DNA from: Deltaproteobacteria bacterium | GTDB taxonomy: Bacteria > Desulfobacterota > DSM-4660 > Desulfatiglandales > Desulfatiglandaceae | Reading direction: 5' to 3' | Assembly: GCA_019314425.1 (NCBI GenBank) | Contig: JAFCZI010000005.1 | Coordinates: forward strand, 1-19,594 | DNA: 19,594 nucleotides | In this document: positions 8,230-15,333 of the stretch, piece by piece | Layout of the letters: each line of letters starts with the position of its first letter | Numbering within the stretch: position 1 is the first letter of the stretch | Notes under the pieces: model-generated | Databases searched by the model: none | What the model was told of the DNA's origin: nothing | The model's input: only the letters and a program-made list of their open reading frames with translations | Program-made: the position numbers and the translations under genes

Positions 8230-8736
8230 GGCTCGGCTGGCCGTGGATTTTAGGCTCTTAGCGGAGGGATTTGCGATGTATTTAAGCTCTTTGAATTCTA
8301 TGAGCATTTTCCAATATCAAAAAACAAAAAACATTACCCCAAAGAGACTTGGGTGGGCATCGTAAAATCAAGCACTTATCCGGATCGAGTCGGGATCTCC
8401 ATTTTTTTCACCCCAGGCGAAGGAATATGCCGGAATATATTGATTTTATTGGAGAATGTTGAACGCGCTTATTGCTGGGATTGTTTTCCAGCATGCATCC
8501 ATTGGAACTGCGAAGCATGATCAAAGAAATTTTTGAGGAAACACCGTAGCTTGGCGAGCGCTGTAATGATGGCAATGGCCCTTGGTCATGTAAGAGCCGA
8601 CCGCATCGAGCAAATGCGCTCCCCATTTTGCCGCCATGTCGCACTGTCAAGACTGGCATCCGCTTTTTTTGGGGCCCAGCGGACTAGCAAGCTCGGCAAA
8701 AAACGGTACAGCGCAAACCTCTCGTCCACACGGTTG
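8230..8736. other. Gene-poor interval with one TGA-interrupted small ORF
   Basis: About 500 bases without a gene I can recognise. Open frames here (for example 8533-8796 plus, 8408-8659 minus) resemble no family I know and have no good ribosome-binding sites. The only structured signal is a plus-strand frame, open from about 8304. It has an ATG at 8427, a single TGA at 8460-8462 directly after a Cys codon, and then 28 more sense codons (ending LRSMIKEIFEETP) to a TAG at 8547-8549. A 6-bp hairpin TGCTGG/CCAGCA begins 10 bases after the TGA. It could be a decayed gene, a selenoprotein, or chance; see findings. Confidence 0.4.
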
Positions 8737-8764
8737 TTGACAAAAACAATTGTATGGTTAAAAA
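8737..8764 (+). promoter_or_regulatory. Predicted promoter for the DUF151 gene
   Basis: A perfect TTGACA at 8737-8742 is followed after 16 bases by TAAAAA (8759-8764), an AT-rich -10 matching consensus at four of six positions. A start near 8771 would give a leader of about 44 bases ending in the AGGAGA ribosome-binding site. Confidence 0.4.
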
Positions 8765-8814
8765 TAGTGGCTGGCGATGCCGTTCAGTCAAGTTGAAAAT
8801 CCCCAGGAGAAATT

Positions 8815-9312
8815 ATGTATACACCTATGGCCATATCCGGTTTAACCGTTGATCCTATCACCAACAGTCCGATTGTCATCCTTAAGGAGATTGATGGGGA
8901 TGGCACCCTTCCCATATGGATCGGTTTGTTGGAGGCCACGGCCATTGCCAGCGAACTGGAAGGGATTAAGTTTTCCAGACCCATGACCCATGATCTCTTG
9001 AAAAACATGATGGATATGGTTCATGTCAAGGTCAGCAAAATTGAGGTCTGTGATCTCAAGGATAATACGTACTATGCGCGCATAAATTTTGAGTTCAACG
9101 GCAAGCAAATGTCCATTGACGCCAGACCCAGCGATGCCATTGCCCTCTCACTCAGGTTGAACGTGCCTATTTTTGTTTCGGAAGACGTCATCAGCCGGTC
9201 AACCCAGATCGATTTGAAAGCCGTGGCCCAGGATAAGACTGAAAAAGGGAAAAAGTGGCAGGAAATCCTGGAAAACCTGGAGCCTGACGACTTTGGAAAA
9301 TACAAGATGTAA
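8815..9312 (+). CDS. Bifunctional nuclease family protein (DUF151)
   Basis: A 165-residue protein of the BFN/DUF151 family, named for plant and Thermotoga homologues with DNase and RNase activity; the physiological role in bacteria is unsettled. The family core is visible: VILKEIDGDGTLPIWIGLLEA near the N-terminus, then TAIASELEGIKFSRPMTHDLL, a central NTYYARINFEFNG strand pair, and the signature DARPSDAIALSLRLNVPIFVSEDV. After about residue 140 a charged tail (KTEKGKKWQEILENLEPDDFGKYKM) extends past the domain, resembling the UVR-like tail seen in some members. AGGAGA lies four bases before the ATG. It has its own candidate promoter, and a heptad inverted repeat begins two bases after its stop. 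Cytosolic location is inferred from the absence of a signal. Confidence 0.9.
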   Translation: MYTPMAISGLTVDPITNSPIVILKEIDGDGTLPIWIGLLEATAIASELEGIKFSRPMTHDLLKNMMDMVHVKVSKIEVCDLKDNTYYARINFEFNGKQMSIDARPSDAIALSLRLNVPIFVSEDVISRSTQIDLKAVAQDKTEKGKKWQEILENLEPDDFGKYKM

Positions 9313-9314
9313 GG

Positions 9315-9458
9315 GAAAGATGAACGTCGAACATCCAACGTCCAACATCGAACGTTGAATGAGAAAAAAGAAGGATCAGAAATGGCCGTTGAAGGTTCGC
9401 CATTGGGCGTTTGCTTTTCATTCGATGTTGGACGTTCGATGTTCGATGTTCATCTTTC
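9315..9458. repeat. Long inverted repeat with heptad (GAACATC-type) arms
   Basis: The left arm starts GAAAGATGAACGTCGAACAT at 9315 and the right arm ends, on the opposite strand, with GAAAGATGAACATCGAACAT at 9458. The arms match for about 38 bp with two mismatches. Within each arm a 7-bp unit of form SAACRTC repeats tandemly about five times. About 55 bp separates the arms. This is a known kind of intergenic repeat that produces spurious peptides such as FDVGRSMFDVHLS and RTSNVQHR. It adds a false N-terminus to the downstream transglutaminase frame. Confidence 0.85.
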
Positions 9459-9558
9459 AAAAAAAATCCTCGGGTCACCCCGTCACTTAACATGGTTTCG
9501 TTTTCCCTGTCTTATGTGGCGCCATATATCGCATCATAACCGCCTCATACCTCGACCT

Positions 9559-11070
9559 ATGACCCTGATCAACAAAAGAAAGCTGTTCTATCTCCTGGGA
9601 GCGGGTATCATCGCCTTCTGGCTGGTGATGGTGGCATTACTGATCCGCAAAACGCATTTCCATGAAGTTGATCCGGCTGCGGAGATCTCGATTCAGGCGG
9701 AACTCGAATCCGCCGAACGATTTCAGCATGATTGGATGGAGATCTATCTCAAGGGGAAAAAGGTCGGTTTTTCTGAAACCCGGGTAAGCCCGCTCGGCGA
9801 GGATCAACTGATTGAAGAAAAAATGGTGTTGGCGCTGAACCTGATGGGGCAGCCGAGCGTCATGCGTATGACCACCCGGGCCGTGGTGGACAAAGGGTTT
9901 GCGCTGAAACAGTTTCGGCTGGTCATTGATTCCGGGGTGGTTCGTTTCCGCGTATCGGGAAAAGTTGAAGCAAACCGCATGGTCGTGGAAACGGGTGAAG
10001 GCGACCGAAAGAGGGATCATCTGATTCCGCTCTCCGGCCCCCTGACCATCGGCGCCGGCCTTCCGGGATTTTTCAAAGGGCGTGCGCTCGGAATCGGCGA
10101 TGAATTTCAATTCACCTTCTTCGACCCTTCCATCCTTTCTCACAAGGAAATGCTGATCAAGGTCACCGGAAAAGCGGTCATTTCCGTAAACGGCCGCGCA
10201 TATCCCGCCTTCCGTCTGGAAACAAAGGTTTGGGGACAGACGTTGGTTTTCTGGCTCAATGAAGAAGGGGTTTTATTGAAAGAAGAGGGGTTTATGGGAT
10301 TGACCCTGATCCGGTCCGACAAGGACCGTGCGCCGTTTGATGTGGATGGCTCGGCGGGGGCTGACCTTTATGATGCTGCCGCCATTGTGGTAAAACAGAC
10401 CTTGAAACAGCCCCGTGAAATCAACTATCTGAAAGTCAGGGTGGCAGGGCTTCGGGATACCGGTTTTAACCTGTCGGTCTTGAATGAGGGGCGGCAAAAG
10501 TTGAGTGAGGATACGCTGGAGATCCTTCAGGAAAGCGTGCCTTCGAGTGCCCCTTCAAAGTTATCAAAAGCGCATATAACGCCCCACATGAAACCCTTTA
10601 TGTTACCCGGAATTAATGTTCAGAGTGATGACCGCGCCCTCGTTGAAAAGACCAGGGAAATTGCGGGGGAAGAGACAGATTTTAGGGTGGTGGCGCGAAA
10701 GTTAATGGCGTGGGTATATGAAAATGTCGAAAAACGGCCCGTTGTCAGTGTCCCTGACGCCCTGGCGGTTCTGGAAACAAAGGTGGGCGACTGCAACGAA
10801 CATGCGGTATTGTTGACGGCGCTCCTTCGGGCTGCCGGGATTCCTGCTCGGGAGTGTGTGGGGATTGTTTACACGGACCATCGATTCTTCTATCATGCGT
10901 GGACCGAAGCGTATCTTGATCGCTGGATCTCCATGGATGCCACGCTCAACCAGATGCCCACCGATGCGACCCATATCAAACTGGTCCACGGGGGACTGGA
11001 GAAACAGGCTGAACTGATGCCCCTGATGGGCAAACTGCAATTGGACGTCGTGGACTATACTCATGATTGA
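9559..11070 (+). CDS. Membrane-anchored transglutaminase-like protein
   Basis: A 503-residue protein with one N-terminal membrane segment (about residues 9-30, FYLLGAGIIAFWLVMVALLI) and the remainder likely periplasmic. Residues about 45-330 are a beta-rich region of unknown role. The C-terminal third is a transglutaminase-like cysteine-protease fold with an intact catalytic triad: Cys412 in GDCNEHA, His446 in YHAWTE and Asp460 in MDATLNQ. Proteins of this fold can be proteases, amidases or crosslinkers; the substrate is unknown. The open frame extends 68 codons upstream, but those codons lie in the heptad repeat and neighbouring sequence, so ATG 9559 is chosen for its classic membrane-anchor start; its ribosome-binding site is weak. 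The stop TGA is made of one base of the target duplication and two bases of mobile repeat C. Before insertion the frame would have run on to ...THDSID and stopped inside the ABC ATPase gene. Confidence 0.85.
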   Translation: MTLINKRKLFYLLGAGIIAFWLVMVALLIRKTHFHEVDPAAEISIQAELESAERFQHDWMEIYLKGKKVGFSETRVSPLGEDQLIEEKMVLALNLMGQPSVMRMTTRAVVDKGFALKQFRLVIDSGVVRFRVSGKVEANRMVVETGEGDRKRDHLIPLSGPLTIGAGLPGFFKGRALGIGDEFQFTFFDPSILSHKEMLIKVTGKAVISVNGRAYPAFRLETKVWGQTLVFWLNEEGVLLKEEGFMGLTLIRSDKDRAPFDVDGSAGADLYDAAAIVVKQTLKQPREINYLKVRVAGLRDTGFNLSVLNEGRQKLSEDTLEILQESVPSSAPSKLSKAHITPHMKPFMLPGINVQSDDRALVEKTREIAGEETDFRVVARKLMAWVYENVEKRPVVSVPDALAVLETKVGDCNEHAVLLTALLRAAGIPARECVGIVYTDHRFFYHAWTEAYLDRWISMDATLNQMPTDATHIKLVHGGLEKQAELMPLMGKLQLDVVDYTHD

Positions 11071-11220
11071 TGGCGCCGTAAAAAGTCCCATCTACTGCGT
11101 TGCAGTGATTTTCCAGAATCTTCATGTATGCCTACGATCCTGAAAAACCACTACGCCTTGTATATGGAACCTTTTACAACGCCATCTGTAGATAGATCCG
11201 TGACTTTTTACGAGACCATC
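11069..11220. mobile_element. MITE-like inverted-repeat element, copy C (reverse orientation)
   Basis: A 152-bp copy, inverted relative to A and B. It starts GATGGCGCCGTAAAAAGTC and ends, on the opposite strand, with GATGGTCTCGTAAAAAGTC. The 34-bp duplicated outer end is at 11187-11220 and the palindrome at 11069-11186. It is about 10 bp shorter than A and B because part of the central loop is missing. Perfect 6-bp direct repeats ATGATT flank it (11063-11068 and 11221-11226). The right-hand ATGATT is the start of the ABC ATPase gene and the left-hand one includes the end of the transglutaminase gene. Confidence 0.93.
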
Positions 11221-12000
11221 ATGATTCGATTGATTAATCTTTCCAAAAGGTACAAATCCCTCCGGGCCGTTGACGGGATCAATCTGGAGATAAAACAGGG
11301 TGCCCGTTTCGGGTTTCTGGGGCCCAATGGCGCGGGAAAGACGACGACCATCAAAATGATGGCCAGCGTTTTGATGCCCAGCGACGGTCAGATTATAATT
11401 AACGGCCATGACCTGGCAAAAGACCCGGTCGCCGCCAAAAAATGCGTGGGGTTCATCCCCGATCGGCCGTTTCTTTATGAAAAGCTCACAGGTCTGGAAT
11501 TTCTTCATTTCGTGGGGGGACTTTACGGCCTCGCCAATGACGGCGAGCTGAACCACCGCATCAGTGAATTGCTGGACCTTTTTGGTCTGGCCCGGTGGGG
11601 GGAGGAATTGATTGAGGGCTATTCTCACGGGATGAAACAACGTCTGGTCATGTGCGGGGCCCTGGTGCATCGACCGAAAGTGTTGATTGTGGATGAGCCC
11701 ATGGTGGGGTTGGATCCCCGGGGGGCCAGGCTGGTTAAGGATATCTTCAAGGATCAGGTCGAAAACGGCGCCACCCTGTTCATGTCAACCCATTCCCTGG
11801 ATGTGGCCCAGGAAATCTGTGATGAAATCGCCATTATTCAGGAGGGTCGGCTGATCGCGCAAGGAACCAGTGAAACCCTTCGCCGACAAGCCGGCATAGA
11901 CGGTAATCTGGAGGAGGTCTTTTTGAGGTTGACCGAAGAGAAAGAGGATTTGCATGGGCCATCTGATGCTTCTACTACGCCCCGGAATCCTGGGGCTTAA
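11221..12000 (+). CDS. ABC transporter ATP-binding protein
   Basis: Cytosolic ATPase subunit of an exporter-type ABC transporter. The 259 residues hold Walker A GPNGAGKT (34-41), a Q-loop region near FIPDRPFLYEKLTG, signature YSHGMKQRL (from 134, His replacing the usual Gly neighbour), Walker B VLIVDEP with Asp158 and Glu159, the D-loop GLD, and the H-loop STHSLD. The ATG at 11221 gives a normal ABC N-terminus (MIRLINLSKRYKSLRAVDG). The frame is open upstream to an ATG at 11128, but those 31 codons lie wholly inside mobile repeat C. No good Shine-Dalgarno sequence precedes 11221, which fits an ancestral arrangement of translational coupling to the transglutaminase gene. The last 47 bases overlap the start of the permease gene, so the two form one unit. 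The substrate is unknown. Confidence 0.93.
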   Translation: MIRLINLSKRYKSLRAVDGINLEIKQGARFGFLGPNGAGKTTTIKMMASVLMPSDGQIIINGHDLAKDPVAAKKCVGFIPDRPFLYEKLTGLEFLHFVGGLYGLANDGELNHRISELLDLFGLARWGEELIEGYSHGMKQRLVMCGALVHRPKVLIVDEPMVGLDPRGARLVKDIFKDQVENGATLFMSTHSLDVAQEICDEIAIIQEGRLIAQGTSETLRRQAGIDGNLEEVFLRLTEEKEDLHGPSDASTTPRNPGA

Positions 12001-13648
12001 GAACCGGTTGGGCCGAACCCATGGGGCGGGATTCAAAAAACCGCTTTTCATGGGGGGGCTGGGACTTGTCTTCGGTCTGATTCTGTTTGTGCTCTCTTCC
12101 CGGGTGCTGGTCTATTTTCAATCCGTTGAGATGATCGGCGATCTCCTGGCGAAAGAGCTCTTGAGTATGGTGTTTCTGACGTTTTTTTCGTTGCTCATTT
12201 TCAGCAATATCATCACGGCCTTATCCACCCTGTACCTGTCCAAAGATCTTGAGTTCTGCCATTCGGCGCCGGTGTCCGTGGCGGTGCTTTTTTCGGCTCG
12301 GGCGTTCAGCACCTTCTTAAACAGTTCCTGGATGGCGCTGATTTTTGCCATCCCGATTCTTGGCGCCTATGGTTATGTCTATGCCCCCGGTGTGGGTTTC
12401 TACGTCAGCCTCCTGCACCTGATGGTGGCCATGGGCCTCATGGCTTCAGGCCTGGGCATTCTTCTGACCATGATCCTGGTCCACATTTTTCCGGCCCAGC
12501 GGACCCGGGACGTGATTCTGCTGCTGTCTATCCTCATGGTTGTGGGGCTGTATCTCCTGTTTCGGTTCTTGAGGCCCGAAAGGCTGGTCGATCCGGACCA
12601 GGCGCTATCGGTAATGCACTACATATCGGCACTTAAAACCCCTGATTCGCCCTACCTTCCCACCCATTGGATCACGGAAATCCTGTGGGGGCGTCTGCAA
12701 GGGGGTGAAAGGGCAGGGGAGGGCTTTTACCTGGCTCTTACCTGGTCCACCGCGCTGTCTCTGCTGGTCTTGAACATCTGGACGGCCAGTCTCATCTATT
12801 TTGGCGGGTTTTCCAAGGCCCAGGAGGCCAAGAAAAGGCTCATGGGCGGAAAGCGGATTCTTGACCTGTTGATCCGGGTCGTCACAAAACCGTTTCAGTC
12901 GGATCTGTCTGTGATGATGGCCAAGGATATCCGGGTTTTTTTCAGGGATAATACCCAGTGGTCCCAGTTGTTGCTCCTCTTTGCCCTGGTGGTGGTGTAT
13001 GTGTATAATTTCAAGGTGCTGCCGTTGGAGAAAAGCCCGTTGCCCCTGGACTTTCTTCAAAATGGACTGGCTTTTCTGAACATGGGACTGGCGGGTTTCG
13101 TCCTGGCGGCGGTGGGGGTACGGTTTGTTTTCACGGCGGTTAGCGCTGAGGGCGAAGCCTTCTGGATACTGCGGTCTTCTCCCATGAGCTTTAGGCGTTA
13201 CCTGTGGGGAAAGTACTTTTTCTTCCTGGTTCCCATGCTTTTTCTGGGGCTGGTGTTGATTGTGGTGACCAACGATTTTCTTGAAGCCACCCGGTTTATG
13301 AGGTTCCTTTCTTCGGGAACCATGTTTCTGATGATATTTGGCATCGTGTCTCTCGGTATCGGCTTTGGCGCCATGTATCCCAGGTTTGACCATGAAAATA
13401 TCGGACAGGTGGCAACCGGATTCGGGGGCCTTCTGTATATGATGGTGAGTGCCTTGTTTATCGGCGCTGTTGTGGTTCTGGAGGCCGGTCCGGTGTACCT
13501 CCTGTTTATGTCGGAAATGAAAGGCCGTCCCATATCCATCCTGGAAAAGGTTTACATGGTATTGTCTTTTGCGGGCGTGCTGGCCCTTACCGCGACGGCC
13601 GTAATAAAACCCATGGGGTTGGGAGTTAAGGGCATCGGCAAAAAATAA
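11954..13648 (+). CDS. ABC exporter permease, large ABC-2-like membrane protein
   Basis: A 564-residue integral membrane protein with about 12 hydrophobic segments in two groups, split by a soluble region at about residues 190-315 that includes PTHWITEILWGRLQGG. Its length and pattern fit the putative ABC exporter family related to ABC-2 permeases, in which both membrane halves are fused. The segment HSAPVSVAVLF after the second helix and WILRSSPMSFRRYLWGKY in the second half are repeated family-like motifs (pro-ser turn after an amphipathic helix). The start overlaps the ATPase gene by 47 bases and AGAGGA precedes it. The C-terminal Lys-Lys and the stop lie in the first bases of the inverted-repeat element at 13640, so the native end may have differed slightly. 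It pairs with the preceding ATPase; the cargo is unknown. Confidence 0.88.
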   Translation: MGHLMLLLRPGILGLKNRLGRTHGAGFKKPLFMGGLGLVFGLILFVLSSRVLVYFQSVEMIGDLLAKELLSMVFLTFFSLLIFSNIITALSTLYLSKDLEFCHSAPVSVAVLFSARAFSTFLNSSWMALIFAIPILGAYGYVYAPGVGFYVSLLHLMVAMGLMASGLGILLTMILVHIFPAQRTRDVILLLSILMVVGLYLLFRFLRPERLVDPDQALSVMHYISALKTPDSPYLPTHWITEILWGRLQGGERAGEGFYLALTWSTALSLLVLNIWTASLIYFGGFSKAQEAKKRLMGGKRILDLLIRVVTKPFQSDLSVMMAKDIRVFFRDNTQWSQLLLLFALVVVYVYNFKVLPLEKSPLPLDFLQNGLAFLNMGLAGFVLAAVGVRFVFTAVSAEGEAFWILRSSPMSFRRYLWGKYFFFLVPMLFLGLVLIVVTNDFLEATRFMRFLSSGTMFLMIFGIVSLGIGFGAMYPRFDHENIGQVATGFGGLLYMMVSALFIGAVVVLEAGPVYLLFMSEMKGRPISILEKVYMVLSFAGVLALTATAVIKPMGLGVKGIGKK

Positions 13649-13778
13649 ATACACCATCTGGCTTGTCCTTTGGCCCGTCTGCTGCGTTACATCCACCGGC
13701 ACATATACAAATATGCACTGGCGAATGCGCCTTACATACGAACCAAAATACGGCGCAATCTGGCGCATTTATTTTTTC
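13640..13778. repeat. Second inverted-repeat element (AAAAAATAAAT ends)
   Basis: A 139-bp imperfect palindrome. The left end AAAAAATAAATACACCA faces AAAAAATAAATGCGCCA on the opposite strand at the right end. The centre pairs CACCGGCACATAT with ATATGCACTGGCG around a CAA loop. The arm text CCCGTCTGCTGCGTTACATC resembles CCCATCTACTGCGTTGCA in the A-D family, so the two may be distantly related. No clear target duplication is seen. Its right arm ends in a T6 tract, so it may also act as the terminator of the ABC operon. Confidence 0.65.
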
Positions 13779-13823
13779 CGAGATCCTAAAACCCTGATGG
13801 CATCCGGGTCACAGGAATAGAAA

Positions 13824-14882
13824 ATGGGTAAACATTACTTCGAATACACCGGCAATGTACACATCCATACCCGTTATTCGGATGGCGCAAAAACCGTGTC
13901 CGAAATCGCCCGGTACGCGGCGTTGGCAAATCTTGATTTTATGATTGTCAATGATCACGATTATATGGCAAAAACCCTTCATGTTGAAGATGAGGGGTAT
14001 TATGGCGGTGTGCTGGTCCTGATGGGCCTTGAATTGGGAAGGCGGTTTCACCACTACCTGGCCTTTGGTTTGAATGAGATGGTTCGTGGGAAAGGGCTGA
14101 GGCCCCAATCGGTCATTGATCGCGTGAACGAAAAGGGTGGTTTCGGGTTTCTGGCCCATCCTTTTGAAAAGGGGATGCCATTCCGGGATAACCGCATCGC
14201 CTACACCTGGAACGATCTTTCGGTGACCGGTTACACGGGAATCTGTATCTGGAATTTTTCATCCCGATGGAAAGAGCGGGTTAGAACCGCCCTGCAGGGT
14301 CTCTTTTTTCTGCTGTTCAAGGCCTGGACCCTGAAAGGTCCCAGCCGGAAAACTCTCCTGTTCTGGGACAACGGTTGTGCCGCGCGACGGGTGGTGGCCA
14401 TTGGCGGTTCCGATGCCCATGGCACGCTCTTTCGCTGGGGGCCGTTTTGCTTTACCCCCCTGTCTTACCGCGACGGGCTTTCATCCATCAATATTCACCT
14501 GTTGCTGGATCATCCCCTGGCAAAGGACCCCACTGACGCAGGAAAACAAGTCTACGGCGCCATGAAAGAAGGTCGGCTTCATATTGCACACGACCGTCTG
14601 GCATCTTCCGAAGGGTTCAGTTTTTTTTATGCCTGTGACGGGGGACCGACCCTGGAAATGGGGGAAGAAAGGGCGTTTCAACCGGGCACTCTTTTTGTGG
14701 AAACACCGCGTAAGGGGGCGATCCGTTTGTTGAGAAACGGTACGTTGGTGGCCCGGCGGACCGGCGTTCGCTTTTCCCTGGTGGTTGATAAACCCGGCGT
14801 CTACCGTGTTGAAGTCTACCGCCGGGTGCCTTTTTTCGGCCTTCGTCCCTGGATTTTTTCGAACCCCGTTTATTTGCGGTAA
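13824..14882 (+). CDS. PHP-domain metallohydrolase, CehA/McbA-like
   Basis: A 352-residue protein with a complete PHP metal site: HIHTRYSDG (His13, His15, Asp20), NDHD (44-46), GLE near 68-70, AHPFE near 112, and GGSDAHG near 195. PHP enzymes hydrolyse phosphoesters or, in CehA/McbA members, carbamate and ester bonds, using two or three divalent metals. The C-terminal 90 residues form a beta-sandwich-like tail ending FSNPVYLR, as in CehA-type proteins. There is no signal peptide, so it is probably cytosolic. AGGA lies seven bases before the ATG. It follows the transglutaminase/ABC genes but is separated from them by the second repeat element, so operon membership is uncertain. It converges on the next gene with four bases between stops. 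Confidence 0.87.
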   Translation: MGKHYFEYTGNVHIHTRYSDGAKTVSEIARYAALANLDFMIVNDHDYMAKTLHVEDEGYYGGVLVLMGLELGRRFHHYLAFGLNEMVRGKGLRPQSVIDRVNEKGGFGFLAHPFEKGMPFRDNRIAYTWNDLSVTGYTGICIWNFSSRWKERVRTALQGLFFLLFKAWTLKGPSRKTLLFWDNGCAARRVVAIGGSDAHGTLFRWGPFCFTPLSYRDGLSSINIHLLLDHPLAKDPTDAGKQVYGAMKEGRLHIAHDRLASSEGFSFFYACDGGPTLEMGEERAFQPGTLFVETPRKGAIRLLRNGTLVARRTGVRFSLVVDKPGVYRVEVYRRVPFFGLRPWIFSNPVYLR

Positions 14883-14886
14883 GGGA

Positions 14887-15138
14887 TCATCCCTCCAGTG
14901 CCGCCGTTGCAATATCCAGGTTATAAGCCTGGTTGGGATCGAAATCATTCTTCTGTTCATACATGGCGGAAGCCTGCTGTATGGCTTCGTAGGGGATCCA
15001 TCCATGTTCCTCCCACAGCTTGGAATCATCGGAACTCCATAACCTGAAATGGACCATGCCGTCTTTTTTCTGAACATACATGCGGACTTTCTTGTTTTGT
15101 GGAAATGGATAATAGTATTTCCCGCGGTCGTCTTTCAT
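14887..15138 (-). CDS. Small hypothetical protein
   Basis: An 83-residue protein I do not recognise. It is rich in Tyr, Trp, Asp and Lys, with strands suggested by GKYYYPFPQNKKVRMYVQ and MVHFRLWS, then WEEHGWIPYEAIQQASAMY, which looks helical, and a mixed tail. No Cys, signal or membrane segment is present. The coding call rests on the clear GGGAG seven bases before the ATG, balanced codon use and a compact fold-like composition. It stands alone, convergent with the PHP gene, with a GCAAAGGCGC-type inverted repeat just upstream. Confidence 0.7.
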   Translation of the reverse strand: MKDDRGKYYYPFPQNKKVRMYVQKKDGMVHFRLWSSDDSKLWEEHGWIPYEAIQQASAMYEQKNDFDPNQAYNLDIATAALEG

Positions 15139-15167
15139 CTGTTTTACTCCCTAATCTTAAAATATAT

Positions 15168-15243
15168 CTCACGCAAAGGCGCTAAGGCGCAAAGAAAGAA
15201 AAAAATGATGCAAACGCTTTGCGGCTTAGCACCTTTGCGTGAG
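15168..15243. repeat. Inverted repeat of the CACGCAAAGGCGC type
   Basis: A left arm of 27 bases (15168-15194, starting CTCACGCAAAGGCGCTAAGG) is repeated inverted at 15217-15243 with two mismatches across a 22-base A-rich spacer. This is a widespread kind of intergenic palindrome that gives spurious peptides such as SRKGAKAQRK. It lies just upstream of the small hypothetical gene. No target duplication is evident. Confidence 0.8.
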
Positions 15244-15333
15244 TCCTTTTTGACTGTGTTTATTCCACCTCAAACGATTTTATAGAAAATTTTCGTTCCG
15301 ATTTCAATCAAATGTCAGAGAATAAGCGATTGT

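Noticed and set aside
8408..8796. Open frames on both strands of the gene-poor interval as genes
   Set aside because: No recognisable domains, no good ribosome-binding sites, and overlapping frames on both strands of similar length suggest chance.
9315..9361. Possible CRISPR-like array of short direct units
   Set aside because: Units are only 7 bp with no spacers, and the array is mirrored by an inverted copy; it is an inverted-repeat element.
9355..9558. N-terminal extension of the transglutaminase frame to 9355
   Set aside because: These codons lie in the heptad inverted repeat and adjoining spacer and give the repeat's spurious peptide (FDVGRSMFDVHLS). A normal membrane-anchor N-terminus begins at 9559.
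11128..11220. Upstream ATG for the ABC ATPase at 11128
   Set aside because: The 31 extra codons are entirely inside mobile repeat C, recur in copies A and B, and have no ribosome-binding site; a standard ABC N-terminus starts at 11221.
12605..13768. 387-codon minus-strand open frame opposite the ABC permease
   Set aside because: Rich in His, Gln, Arg and Gly as expected for the antisense of a membrane protein gene; no recognisable domain, and it continues into the repeat element.
14420..14436. Sigma-54-like motif (TGGCACG then TTCGC)
   Set aside because: It lies inside the PHP coding sequence, encodes the conserved DAHG metal-site region, and the -12 element does not match TTGC.
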